Source: Dactylosporangium roseum
Lineage (GTDB): Bacteria > Actinomycetota > Actinomycetes > Mycobacteriales > Micromonosporaceae
Assembly: GCF_025264685.1 (NCBI RefSeq)
Contig: NZ_CP073721.1
Span: 5,695,001 to 5,759,000, forward strand
Length of the DNA: 64,000 bases
Direction of reading: 5' to 3'
Below the pieces are notes generated by a model. The model was not told the DNA's origin. It ran no database searches and saw only the letters and a list, made by a program, of their open reading frames with translations. This document shows, one piece after another, positions 18,376-27,420 of this stretch (the first letter of the stretch is position 1; the number at the start of each line of letters is the position of its first letter). The translations under genes were made by a program, and so were the position numbers.

Positions 18376-20631
18376 GTGTCGGACACCGTCCAGGAGCCCT
18401 TCGCCGGCCGCATCGGACGCACCTACCGCGACTCCGTGCCGTCGTGGCCGAGCCGGCCGACGTCGACCGGGCGGCCCAACGTCGTGTTCGTCGTGCTCGA
18501 CGACATGGGCTTCGGCAGCCTCGGCTGCTACGGCTCGGAGATCGACACGCCGGTGATGGACCGGCTCGCCGCCGACGGCGTCATGTTCACCAACTTCCAC
18601 GCGACGGCGCTGTGCTCCCCGACCCGGGCGAGCCTGCTGACCGGGCGAAACCACCACGCCGTCGGGATGGCCTACCTGTCCCACGTCGACGACGGCTACC
18701 CGGGCTACCGCGGGCGGATCACCCACCGGGCCGCAACCCTCGCCGAGATGGTGCGCGAACACGGCTACAACACCTTCGCCGTCGGCAAGTGGCACCTCAC
18801 CCCGATGGACGAGACGACCGCCGCCGGACCCTACGACCAGTGGCCGCTCGGCCGCGGCTTCGAGCGCTACTACGGCTTTCTGGAAGGCCTCACCGACCAC
18901 TACTTCCCCGAGCTGTACAGCGACAACTCGCCGGTGCCGCCGCCGGACGCCCGCGACGAGGACTACCACCTCACCACCGACCTCATCGACCGCTCCATCG
19001 GGTTCGTCCGCGACCAGACCTCGATGACGCCTGAGAAGCCCTTCTTCCTGTACCTCGCCTTCGGCGCCACCCACACCCCGTTCCAGGCACCCGCCGACTT
19101 CGTGGCGAAGTACCGCGGGCGCTACGACGAAGGCTGGGACGTCATCCGTCGCCGCCGCTACGAGCGGCAGCTCGACACCGGGGTCATCCCGGCCGGCACC
19201 CAGCTACCGCCGGCCAACGACGGGGTGCCCGCCTGGGCGGACCTCGGCCCGCAGGCGCAGCGGCTCTACGCCCGTTTCCAGGAGGTGTACGCCGCGTTCC
19301 TGGACCACACCGACCATGAACTAGGCCGGCTCGTCGCCTACCTGGAGGAGATCGGCCGGCTCGAGGACACCATCGTCGTGGTGGTGTCGGACAACGGCGC
19401 CAGCCAGGAGGGCGGCCCGCACGGCGTGCTCGACACCACGTCCTACGAGAACGGCCGCTTCCCGTCCCTGGCCGAGAACCTGGCCCGTATCGACGAGATC
19501 GACGGGCGCACCGCGCACGTCAACTATCCGCTCGGCTGGGCGCAGGCGGGCAACACGCCGCTCAAGCGGTACAAGCAGAACACCCACGCCGGCGGCATCC
19601 GCACCGCGATGATCGTGCGGCCGCCCCGGGCCCTGGCCGACGTGCCCCGCGGCGGCGTCCGCGACCAGTTCCACCACGTCACCGACGTCGTCCCCACCGT
19701 GCTGGACCTGATCGGCATCGAGGCGCCCGGCACCCTCGGCGGCCTGCCCCAGCTACCGATCGACGGGGTGAGCATGCGCCGCACCCTCACCGACCCCACG
19801 GCCGCGATCGACCCCCGCGCGCAGTACTTCGAGACCCTCGGTCACCGGGCCATCTGGAAGGACGGATGGAAGGCCGTCGCGTTCCACCGCCGCGGCGCGG
19901 ACTACGACGACGACCGCTGGGAGCTGTACCACCTGGAGAAGGACTTCTCCGAGAGCACCGACCTGGCCGCCCGCATGCCGGACAAGCTCGCCGAACTCGT
20001 CGACGCGTGGTGGGCCGAGGCCGAACAGAACAAGGTGCTGCCGCTGGACGACCGCGGCTTCGCCGAGCGGGCGACGGTCAACATCCGGCCCGACTCGCCA
20101 CGCAACCGCAGCCGGTTCGTCCTCCACAACGGCATGCATCACATCGGCACCGGCGCCGCCCCGGTCGTGGCCGGTCACCCGTTCGAGATCAGCGCCGCAA
20201 TCGACCGTCCCGCCGACACCGGCGACGGGGTCCTGCTGGCCTTCGGCAGCGTCAACAGCGGCTTCGCGCTGCTGGTGCGCGACGGCCACCTGGAGTTCGA
20301 CTTCAACCACTACGGCACGCACCACATCACCCGCACACCGCAGCCGCTGCCGGCCGGCGGCAGCGCGGTGGCGGTCCGGGTCGAACCGACCGGCCAGGGC
20401 ACCGCCGCCGACGTAACCCTGCTCGTCGACGGCGAGCCGGCGGCCTCCTCCCACCTCGCCGAGACCTTCGAGCACTTCGTGGCGTTCCAAGGGCTCGACG
20501 TCGGCGGCGACCGACTGTCCCCGGTGCGCGCCGGCGGCGACGGGCCCTTCCCGTTCACCGGCACGCTGCGGCAGGTCGTGATCGAGCTGCTCGACGGCGG
20601 CCCCGGCCGCGGCCACGAGGTGAACGACTGA
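18376..20631 (+). CDS. Type I sulfatase 4 (FGly-dependent)
   Basis: A 751-residue paralogue of sulfatases 1, 2 and 5. The Asp pair is 42-43 (VLDDMGF), the FGly signature CSPTR starts at Cys80, followed by VGKWHLTPM and VVSDNGASQEGG. The last has Gln where the others have Gly. The C-terminal extension is present (GVLLAFGSVNSGFALLVRDG). The GTG start is preceded by GAGAGGA. It begins a second transcription unit behind a copy of the putative operator. No signal peptide. Confidence 0.92.
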   Translation: MSDTVQEPFAGRIGRTYRDSVPSWPSRPTSTGRPNVVFVVLDDMGFGSLGCYGSEIDTPVMDRLAADGVMFTNFHATALCSPTRASLLTGRNHHAVGMAYLSHVDDGYPGYRGRITHRAATLAEMVREHGYNTFAVGKWHLTPMDETTAAGPYDQWPLGRGFERYYGFLEGLTDHYFPELYSDNSPVPPPDARDEDYHLTTDLIDRSIGFVRDQTSMTPEKPFFLYLAFGATHTPFQAPADFVAKYRGRYDEGWDVIRRRRYERQLDTGVIPAGTQLPPANDGVPAWADLGPQAQRLYARFQEVYAAFLDHTDHELGRLVAYLEEIGRLEDTIVVVVSDNGASQEGGPHGVLDTTSYENGRFPSLAENLARIDEIDGRTAHVNYPLGWAQAGNTPLKRYKQNTHAGGIRTAMIVRPPRALADVPRGGVRDQFHHVTDVVPTVLDLIGIEAPGTLGGLPQLPIDGVSMRRTLTDPTAAIDPRAQYFETLGHRAIWKDGWKAVAFHRRGADYDDDRWELYHLEKDFSESTDLAARMPDKLAELVDAWWAEAEQNKVLPLDDRGFAERATVNIRPDSPRNRSRFVLHNGMHHIGTGAAPVVAGHPFEISAAIDRPADTGDGVLLAFGSVNSGFALLVRDGHLEFDFNHYGTHHITRTPQPLPAGGSAVAVRVEPTGQGTAADVTLLVDGEPAASSHLAETFEHFVAFQGLDVGGDRLSPVRAGGDGPFPFTGTLRQVVIELLDGGPGRGHEVND

Positions 20632-20632
20632 C

Positions 20633-22915
20633 ATGCCCGACCAGTTGAACGGACCACACATGCAACACCATGACCCGCGGCTGGAGCCGTCGCCCTTCGG
20701 CGGTGTCGTCGCCGACACCGTGGCCGACTCGACCCCCTGGTGGGCCCCGGCGGTCCGGCCCGGCGACGGCACGCCCAACATCGTGATGATCGTCCTCGAC
20801 GACGTTGGATACGGCCAGATCGGCTGCTACGGCGCGGCCACGCACACCCCGGCCATGAACGCCCTCGCCGCGTCCGGGGCCTGGTTCGCCAACTTCCACG
20901 TCACCGGCCTGTGCTCGACCACCCGGTCGAGCCTGCTGACCGGCCGCAACCACCACGCGGTCGGGGTCGGATTCCTGGCCGACTTCGACACCGGCTTCCC
21001 CGGCTACCGCGGCGCCGTCACCCCGCGCGCGGCGACCCTCGCCGAGATGCTGCGCGACGCCGGCTACGGCACCTACGCCGTCGGCAAGTGGCACCTGACC
21101 CCGCCCGCGCACATGACCCCGGCCGGGCCGTTCCACCAGTGGCCGACCGGCCGCGGCTTCGACCGCTACTACGGTTTCCTCTGGGGTGAGGACGACCAGT
21201 GGGCGCCCGACCTGTGGGAGGACCAGCACCACGTCGAGCCGCCCCGCCGCGACGGCTACCACCTCAGCGAAGACCTCGTCGACCGGGCCCAGCGCTACGT
21301 CTCCGACCACGTCAGCGCCGCCCCCGACCGGCCGTTCTTCCTCTACCTGGCGTTCGGCGCCTGTCACGCGCCGCACCAGGCGCCCCGCGAATACCTCGAG
21401 CGCTACCGCGGCCGCTTCGACCACGGCTGGGACGTCGAACGCGACCACACCCTGCGGCGCCAGATGGCGCTCGGCGTCGTGCCGCCGGGCACCGCCCTGC
21501 CACCGCCGAACGAGGGCGTGGCCAACTGGGCCGACCTCGGCGACGACCAGCGCCGGCTCTACGCCCGGATGCAGGAGGTGTTCGCCGGGTTCATGGAGCA
21601 CACCGACGCGCAGATCGGCCGGCTCGTCGACTACCTGCGCGGGATCGGCGAGCTCGACAACACCCTGCTGGTCGTGCTGTCCGACAACGGCGCCAGCGGC
21701 GAGGGCGGCGCCGACGGCTCGGCCAACGAGTACCGCTACTTCCTCGGCCTGGCCGACCGGTTCGAGGATGCGCTGGAGCAGATCGACGAACTCGGCGGCC
21801 CGGCAACCCACAACCACTACCCGTCCGGATGGGCCCAGGCCGGCAACACCCCGCTGAAGCTGTACAAGAAGCACACGTTCGGCGGCGGCGTGCGCGCGCC
21901 GCTCATCATGCACTGGCCCGGCAAGATCGCCGCGCCCGGTTCGGTGCGCACCCAGGTCCACCACGTCATCGACGTGCTGCCGACGGTACTGCAGGCGGCC
22001 GGAGTGCAGGCGCCCGACTCCTACCGGGGCGTGCCGCAGCTTCCCGTGCACGGCACGTCGATGCTCTACACGCTGAGCGAGCCCGGCGCCGCCGGACAGC
22101 GACGGCAGCAGTACTTCGAGACGGCCGGGCACCGCGGCATCTACCGCGACGGCTGGAAGGCCGTTACCACCCACCGGCCCGGCACCCCGTTCGACGCCGA
22201 CCGGTTCGAGCTGTACCGCCTCGACGAGGACTTCGCCGAGTTGCACGACCTCGCCGCCGAACATCCGGAGATCGTCGCGGACCTCGTGACGGCCTGGTGG
22301 GAGGACGCACGTGCCTACGGCGTCCTGCCGCTCGACGACCGGATGCAGAGCCGGGTCGCGGTCAAGGACCCGGCGTGGGCCCGGCCGCGGTACCGGCTGC
22401 TGCCGGGCGCCCGCCTCGCCAACGGACCGGCCGGCCCGGACTTCGCAGGGCGTCACTTCACCGTCACCGCACGCCTCGAACGGCACCGGCCCGGCGACAA
22501 CGGTGTCCTGCTCGCCTACGGGCGGCGGGCGGCAGGGTTCAGCTTCTTCGTCGACGACGGCCGGCTCTGCCTCGACCTCAACCTCGCCGGTCGGCACACC
22601 GTCGTGACCGCGCCCGAGCCGCTGGTACTGGGACCGGCAACCGTCGCCTTGACGTTCACCGGGGACCACGACGGGGCCGAGGCCACGTTCACCGTCGACG
22701 GCGTGGAGGTGCACCGGGCTCCCGTCCCCGCCGTGCTCCCGGCCGGCCTCGGCTGTCTGTCGCTGCAGTGCGGGCACAACTCACCGTCGCCGGTGAGCCC
22801 GCGCTACGAGCCGCCGTTCACCTTCGCCGGTACCCTGCACGAGGTGTTCATCGACCTCGGCCCGACGGTGGCCGATCCGCACCCGGCCGCTGAGCGGCCG
22901 CTGGCGATGGACTGA
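20633..22915 (+). CDS. Type I sulfatase 5 with variant CSTTR signature
   Basis: A 760-residue paralogue, one base after sulfatase 4. Metal-binding Asp56-Asp57, VGKWHLTPP, LSDNGASGEGG and the C-terminal extension are all present. The modification site reads C94-S-T-T-R-S-S rather than C-S-P-T-R-A-S: the proline (or alanine) that formylglycine-generating enzyme normally needs two residues after the cysteine is threonine. The gene is otherwise intact. Either the local FGE tolerates it, the enzyme is poorly activated, or it uses unmodified cysteine. The start could also be a later ATG at 20660. Confidence 0.9.
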   Translation: MPDQLNGPHMQHHDPRLEPSPFGGVVADTVADSTPWWAPAVRPGDGTPNIVMIVLDDVGYGQIGCYGAATHTPAMNALAASGAWFANFHVTGLCSTTRSSLLTGRNHHAVGVGFLADFDTGFPGYRGAVTPRAATLAEMLRDAGYGTYAVGKWHLTPPAHMTPAGPFHQWPTGRGFDRYYGFLWGEDDQWAPDLWEDQHHVEPPRRDGYHLSEDLVDRAQRYVSDHVSAAPDRPFFLYLAFGACHAPHQAPREYLERYRGRFDHGWDVERDHTLRRQMALGVVPPGTALPPPNEGVANWADLGDDQRRLYARMQEVFAGFMEHTDAQIGRLVDYLRGIGELDNTLLVVLSDNGASGEGGADGSANEYRYFLGLADRFEDALEQIDELGGPATHNHYPSGWAQAGNTPLKLYKKHTFGGGVRAPLIMHWPGKIAAPGSVRTQVHHVIDVLPTVLQAAGVQAPDSYRGVPQLPVHGTSMLYTLSEPGAAGQRRQQYFETAGHRGIYRDGWKAVTTHRPGTPFDADRFELYRLDEDFAELHDLAAEHPEIVADLVTAWWEDARAYGVLPLDDRMQSRVAVKDPAWARPRYRLLPGARLANGPAGPDFAGRHFTVTARLERHRPGDNGVLLAYGRRAAGFSFFVDDGRLCLDLNLAGRHTVVTAPEPLVLGPATVALTFTGDHDGAEATFTVDGVEVHRAPVPAVLPAGLGCLSLQCGHNSPSPVSPRYEPPFTFAGTLHEVFIDLGPTVADPHPAAERPLAMD

Positions 22916-22920
22916 CCGCC

Positions 22921-23322
22921 GTGCCGGCCGAATCGGTCTCCGCGGCGGGGCCGGGCACGCGAGGCGAGGGCGCGGAGGCCGTGCCAGAGGTCGAGCACGA
23001 GCCCGACTACCGCTTCACGCTCGCCAACGAGCGCACCGTGCTGGCCTGGCTGCGCACCTCACTCGCGCTGATGGCCGCGGGCGTCGCCGTCGTGCAGTTC
23101 GTGCCGCTGCTGGGCCGGCCCGCCGTGCGGGAGGCGACCGGGCTGGGCTTCACCGTCCTCAGCGTCGTCACCGCGATCGCCGCCGTGCTGCGCTGGCGCA
23201 CCGTGCAACGCGCGATGCGTCGCGGCCGGCCGCTGCCCGGCTCGGCGACCGTCTGGGTCGTGGCGGCCGGGCTGGCCGCCACCGGGCTCGTGGTGTGCGT
23301 CATGATGCTGGCCGGGCCGTGA
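22921..23322 (+). CDS. DUF202/YidH-like membrane protein
   Basis: A 133-residue protein with the DUF202 hallmark LANERTVLAWLRTSLALMAAGVA near residues 33-55, followed by two more hydrophobic segments, so probably three transmembrane helices. It starts at GTG six bases after the sulfatase 5 stop. The family function is unknown; members occur beside sulfatases and sulfate transporters, and this one sits between sulfatases and their activating enzyme. Confidence 0.8.
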   Translation: MPAESVSAAGPGTRGEGAEAVPEVEHEPDYRFTLANERTVLAWLRTSLALMAAGVAVVQFVPLLGRPAVREATGLGFTVLSVVTAIAAVLRWRTVQRAMRRGRPLPGSATVWVVAAGLAATGLVVCVMMLAGP

Positions 23323-23643
23323 ATGGCCCTCCTCGACCCCGGCTTGCAGGCCGAACGTACCGCGATCGCGTGGACCCGCACCGCCGCGTGCTGCCTGGCG
23401 AACGGGGTGCTGTTCATCCCGCGCTATCTGCGGGACCGGACCGACCTGACGGTGCTGCTGCTCGTCGGGTTGGCGTTCGCGCTCACCGCCGCGACGTTCG
23501 TGACCGCGCGCCGGCGGCGGCGCACCCTGGCCCGGCCCGAGCCGCCCCGGCCGGCAACGGCATGGCCGCTGGCCACCCTGGCCGCCGGCAACGCCGTCTT
23601 CGGTGTGCTGTTCCTGCTGGATCTCCTGGCGCACCGGCCGTGA
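23323..23643 (+). CDS. DUF202-family small membrane protein
   Basis: A 106-residue protein starting directly after the previous stop. It has the reduced DUF202 motif LQAERTAIAWTRTAACCLANG near residues 8-28 and about three hydrophobic segments. Paired DUF202 proteins of unequal length are common in actinobacteria and may form a hetero-oligomer (inference). Confidence 0.75.
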   Translation: MALLDPGLQAERTAIAWTRTAACCLANGVLFIPRYLRDRTDLTVLLLVGLAFALTAATFVTARRRRRTLARPEPPRPATAWPLATLAAGNAVFGVLFLLDLLAHRP

Positions 23644-23669
23644 CCCGCGCCGTGTCGAAAGGGCAAGAG

Positions 23670-24641
23670 ATGACGAATAGCTGCTGCTCCCCCGGACGGG
23701 TGCCGCCGCCGGCCACGGCCGAACCGTCCGCCGGCCGATCCGCCGCACCGACCGGCGGCCGCGGCACCGACGACGCCGCGATGGTGACCGTGCCCGCCGG
23801 GAGCTTCCTCATGGGCGGCGACGACCCCGACGCGTTCCCCGCTGATGGAGAGGGCCCGATCCGGGAGGTGACCCTCCCGGCGTTCCGGATCGACACGACG
23901 GCCGTGAGCAACGCACGGTTCGCGGCCTTCGTCGCGGCCACCGGATACTGTACCGAGGCCGAGGAGTTCGGCTGGTCGTTCGTGTTTCATCGGCTGCTGC
24001 ACCCGGCGGCACGGCCGCACGTCATGGACGCGACCGTGCCCGGGGCACCGTGGTGGCTCGCGGTCGAGGGCGCCACCTGGCGCAGTCCGGAGGGCCCCGG
24101 CTCCGACGTCACCGACCGGCCGGACCACCCGGTGGTGCACGTGTCGTGGAACGATGCCGTCGCGTTCGCCGCGTGGGCGGGCAAACGGCTGCCGACCGAG
24201 GCGGAGTGGGAGATGGCCGCCCGCGGCGGACGCGAACGAGCCCGCTTCCCGTGGGGCGACGAACTGACACCCGGCGGGGTGCACCGGTGCAACACCTGGC
24301 AGGGCACGTTCCCCCAGGTGGACACCGCCGAGGACGGCTATGCCGGCACCGCACCGGTCGACGCGTTCGAGGCCAACGGATTCGGCCTGTACAACACCTC
24401 CGGCAACGTCTGGGAGTGGTGCGCCGACTGGTTCAGCGCCGACTGGCACCGCCAGGCGACCCGCCAGACCCGCATCGACCCCAAAGGCCCACCGTCCGGC
24501 ACGGCCCGCACGATGCGCGGTGGCTCGTACCTGTGCCACGTGAGCTACTGCAACCGCTACCGGGTGGCCGCCCGCACGAGCAGCACCCCGGACAGCTCGA
24601 CCGGACACTGCGGCTTCCGCTGCGCCGCCGAGGTGCCGTAG
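23670..24641 (+). CDS. Formylglycine-generating enzyme (sulfatase-modifying factor, SUMF1-like)
   Basis: A 323-residue copper-dependent oxidase that converts the cysteine of CxPxR to formylglycine, activating the sulfatases in this locus. Visible: N-terminal short Cys-rich segment (NSCCSP) usual for actinobacterial FGEs; MVTVPAGSFLMGG; PVVHVSWNDAVAFAAWAGKRLPTEAEWE split across the core; NTSGNVWEWCADWF; and the catalytic pair Cys289/Cys294 in GGSYLCHVSYCNRYR. Ends with HCGFRC. The ATG at 23670 follows AAGGGCAAGAG. It closes the locus and argues that all five sulfatases are cysteine-type. Confidence 0.93.
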   Translation: MTNSCCSPGRVPPPATAEPSAGRSAAPTGGRGTDDAAMVTVPAGSFLMGGDDPDAFPADGEGPIREVTLPAFRIDTTAVSNARFAAFVAATGYCTEAEEFGWSFVFHRLLHPAARPHVMDATVPGAPWWLAVEGATWRSPEGPGSDVTDRPDHPVVHVSWNDAVAFAAWAGKRLPTEAEWEMAARGGRERARFPWGDELTPGGVHRCNTWQGTFPQVDTAEDGYAGTAPVDAFEANGFGLYNTSGNVWEWCADWFSADWHRQATRQTRIDPKGPPSGTARTMRGGSYLCHVSYCNRYRVAARTSSTPDSSTGHCGFRCAAEVP

Positions 24642-24781
24642 CCGCATCCGCTCGACGAGCTCCGGACCCGCGCCATGGTCGTCGGCCTGGTCTCGATCCG
24701 GCTCCACGGTGTTGATCGGCGAGGCGCGCGCACGCCGACCGGAGCGCGATTGCGTTTGGGCAGACTGCGATCCGACACGAC

Positions 24782-25320
24782 ATGAGCACCGCAGACGGGT
24801 GGCGCAAGCCGATCGACGCTGACCGGATGACCGACGCGGGACGGCTCACCGCGTTCTTCATCGCCCACTTCAAGGCCGCGCAGCACGTCATCGGCGGTGA
24901 CCCGGTGACCGACACCGCCCGGTCGATGCTCGCGCTCGCACGGTCAGTTCGCGGGGTGGGGCGAGGTGGTCGTGTTCGCCGCGTGCACCGCCGCCCGGAT
25001 CGGCGAGGTGTCCGGCGTCCGGGCCGAGGACGTCGACCCCGACACGTGGACATGGACCGTGCGCCGGCAGACCACCCCCGGGCCGGGTCGCCTGATCGAC
25101 AAGGGGACAAAGGGCAAGCGGTCGCGGCGGCCTGACGTGGCTCGCCGACGCAGGCGTGCCGGTCCACGTCCTGCGGAAGATCGCAGGGCACGGGTCGATC
25201 ACCACGACACAGCGATACCTGCACCCGGACCGCCGCTCCATCGAGGACACCGGAACGGCACTGACCTCCATAGAACCGCCACCGGCACGAACCACAAACG
25301 ATGTTCCCACCACAGCGTTG
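24782..25320 (+). pseudogene. Tyrosine recombinase/integrase remnant
   Basis: The first frame reads WRKPIDADRMTDAGRLTAFF and on to SMLALAR. A one-base insertion near 24945 shifts to QFAGWGEVVVFAACTAARIG, which carries the first catalytic Arg. After GTKGKRSR the reading jumps again to LTWLADAGVPVHVLRKIAGH and TTTQRYLHPD, which holds the nucleophilic Tyr. The HxLR block is missing, so there is at least one internal deletion as well. This is a former mobile element at the right edge of the sulfatase locus. Confidence 0.7.
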
Positions 25321-25400
25321 GGCAGCAGGAGGCAAACCGTGCCCGCCACCTGCATGGATGGCATTATCGGCAGGCGCAGTGTCCGCTTCCCCGCTGGTGA

Positions 25401-25808
25401 TCAGCGAGGCGGGACAATCCACCGGGTGCGGAGGTCGGATGCGACTGTTGCGATGTCATCGAAATCGCGGTCGTGGTGCACCAGTACGGCGCCGTGGACG
25501 CGGGCGACCGACGCGATAATAAGGTCGGGGAGCGGCTTGCGATGCATGCCGGCCGCAAGCATCGCTTCCTGGAGGTCGGCGGCAGCGATCAGCGTGTCGT
25601 CGCTGGTTTCCAGCCACACGCACTGATCCCGCAGGTAGGTTTTGAGCCGCCGGTGGTCGGTGGGATTACGGGCGGAGTACAGGATTTCGAGTTCGACGAT
25701 CGCGCACGTGGCCAGTACGCCGGTGACGGCCATGGTCTCGAATGTCCGTCGCGCGTCGGGATCACGCCTGGCGAGCTCGTGCGCAGACTTGTCCAGCAGA
25801 AACAGCAT
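25401..25808 (-). CDS. vapC: PIN-domain ribonuclease toxin (VapC)
   Basis: A 135-residue PIN protein with the conserved acidic residues in MLFLLDKSA (Asp6), IVELEIL, PLPDLIIA and HHDRDFDDIA. VapC toxins are Mg-dependent RNases. It starts 10 bases after the antitoxin stop, so the pair is one operon. Its length is normal for the family and it is intact despite the surrounding decay. Confidence 0.88.
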   Translation of the reverse strand: MLFLLDKSAHELARRDPDARRTFETMAVTGVLATCAIVELEILYSARNPTDHRRLKTYLRDQCVWLETSDDTLIAAADLQEAMLAAGMHRKPLPDLIIASVARVHGAVLVHHDRDFDDIATVASDLRTRWIVPPR

Positions 25809-25818
25809 CAGCGGTCGG

Positions 25819-26016
25819 TCAGGCAGCCCGCCATGCCTGGCCTCGATCGGTATCGTCCAGGTTCAGCTCGGCAAGCAGATCTAGGTAGGCGGCCGTACGC
25901 TTCCGGGCCGCAGCAAGGCGTAGCGCCTCGTTCACCGTAGCCACCTTGGTCGTCGTGCCGAGCTCAGCCGCTGCATCGGCCAACGCATCATTGTCCAAAT
26001 CGATCACGGTCCGCAT
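25819..26016 (-). CDS. vapB: VapB-type antitoxin
   Basis: A 65-residue protein starting MRTVIDLDNDALADAAAELG, then TTKVATVNEALRLAAARKR. This is the short form of the VapB family whose N-terminal strand-helix-helix binds DNA, with a toxin-neutralising tail (LLAELNLDDTD). The ATG at 26016 is favoured over an upstream start because GGAGG stands six bases before it. It normally represses its own promoter together with VapC. Confidence 0.85.
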   Translation of the reverse strand: MRTVIDLDNDALADAAAELGTTTKVATVNEALRLAAARKRTAAYLDLLAELNLDDTDRGQAWRAA

Positions 26017-26031
26017 CCCGAACCTCCAGCT

Positions 26032-26063
26032 TGATATCAACTCAACCTCCGCAATGATATCAT
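26032..26063 (-). promoter_or_regulatory. Putative VapBC operator
   Basis: Two copies of the palindrome TGATATCA (26032-26039 and 26055-26062, the second extended to ATGATATCAT) lie just upstream of vapB, 23 bases apart. Paired palindromes before a vapB start are the usual autoregulation site. The AT content contrasts with the surrounding sequence. Confidence 0.5.
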
Positions 26064-26140
26064 CACTTCACGGGAACTCGCCCTGCGGCAGCACGGGAGC
26101 GCTCGGCTCTCCCACCAACGCGGAAACTCGACTTGTCGGG

Positions 26141-26222
26141 CTCGTAAATCCGGTTCGGCTACGCTGCCTGCGAGTATTCGTTGATCAACCCGCCCAGGAT
26201 CGGGCGTCGTCGGACTCGAGCG
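26141..26222 (-). mobile_element. Left-end remnant of the integrase-core IS
   Basis: CTCGTAAATCCGGTTCGG (26141-26158) followed by the last 20 or so transposase codons (ARVRRRPILGGLINEYSQAA on the minus strand) is almost identical to 417-495. It stops abruptly at about 26222, where RHS coding begins. Same orientation as the copy at 417, so the two flank the sulfatase locus as direct repeats. Confidence 0.65.
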
Positions 26223-26304
26223 CCGAGTCGGCGATCGAGGTGATCCGGTTCCCCGCGTCGTACGTGTAGGTGGTCTGGCTCTCGGCGGTCGCGCCCGAGA
26301 GTGG
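26219..26304 (-). pseudogene. RHS/YD-repeat fragment
   Basis: About 28 codons on the minus strand read PLSGATAESQTTYTYDAGNR then ITSIADSA. This is a classical RHS YD-repeat (YxYDxxGR/NRIT) from a large polymorphic toxin. It is cut by the IS remnant on its downstream side and has no start. A toxin-tail fragment of the same kind lies at 45786. Confidence 0.6.
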
Positions 26305-26479
26305 CCGGCGCCGTCCGGGCGGTACGGTCTGCGGTGTTCACCCATGAGACGTGGGCGGCGATACGGGCTCGCTGGAAACGTTGACGTGCTGTCATCCTGC
26401 CGCCAGGAGCGCCGGAGCGTTGCTGTTGTTCAGACACGTTCGCCGATCCCGATGCGCGTCTGCGTCTCTTGAGCTGGGT

Positions 26480-27189
26480 GGCGCGGAAGTCACCGCCCTG
26501 AAGGTCACCCGGTCGGCCACCCGAGCTTGGCCACGTGCTCGTCGAAAAGCGGCTTCAGCGGCGGCACGTCGAAGCAGACAGCCCACAGGTGCGGGTGGGC
26601 GGCGGCCAGCCGGGCGACCAGGTTGCCACGCGCGCCGCCGAGATCGGCGACGGTCCGCACCGCGTCCTAGTCGAACCGCTGGGCCAGCGCCAGCGCCGCC
26701 GGGGCGGAGACGCTGTCCATGGCGTCCATGAAACGGCACGCCGCGTCGAGGTCGCGATACCACTCGCTGAAGGTCTCGCGGCCCTCCTGCCGCTCCCCCG
26801 TGCGGATCAGCTCGGGCAGCCGGCTCCAGGGCGGATACAGCGTGTGGCGCATGAAGAGGAAGAAGCCGCCGACGTACGACTCCTGCGTCCGGTCGAGATA
26901 GCGGGCGGCGGTCGGCGAGTTGGTGTAGCGCCCGCCGTCGCGGCGCAGCAACCCGAGCGCGGCGAGCGAGTCGAGCAGGTCGTCACCCGCTCCCGGGCGC
27001 AGGCCGAGAGAGGCGCAGATGTCCGCCGCAGTGGCGGGCTTCCGGGCCAGCAGGCTGAACAGGTCTAGCTCGACGGCGGTGAACAGCGCCTGCGCCCGCC
27101 AGAACCCACTGGCGAGGTCCATCATCGCCTGTAGGCCGGCGTCCTGCTGCTGGATGTCGGCGTCGGTGACGGGGGGTGGTCAGCACCAT
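26480..27189 (-). pseudogene. Degenerate SAM-dependent O-methyltransferase
   Basis: The dimerisation and N-terminal part is clear (MMDLASGFWRAQALFTAVEL, then SLLARKPATAADICASLGLR), resembling secondary-metabolite O-methyltransferases. Three lesions are visible. A run of six G near 27175 appears to carry one extra base between the likely ATG at 27189 (RBS GAAGGGA) and the long frame. An in-frame TAG at 26667-26669 replaces what looks like Trp (FD-stop-DAVRTVADLGGARGNL). A further frameshift near 26510 follows HVAKLG. The rest of the catalytic domain is absent. Confidence 0.7.
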
Positions 27190-27420
27190 GGTTCGTCCCT
27201 TCGTGAGGCGGCGTCGTCGTTCGATCGCACTGGCAGCATGCGCCGGGCCGGACAAGAAACACTGAAGGTCCGGTCGGGGCCGGAACCGTCCGCCAGCTTG
27301 CCGGATTTCGGCGCCGGAACGAGAAATGATGCCGGTATCCGCCGCAGAATCGCCGCCGACTGGATCTCAAGTCCGGTGCCCCCGATGCTGAACCCACGAT
27401 CGGGCGGAAGGAATCGAAAG

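Noticed and set aside
26667-26669. TAG read as pyrrolysine or another inserted amino acid in the methyltransferase
   Set aside because: The gene has at least two further frameshifts and lacks its C-terminus, so decay is sufficient.
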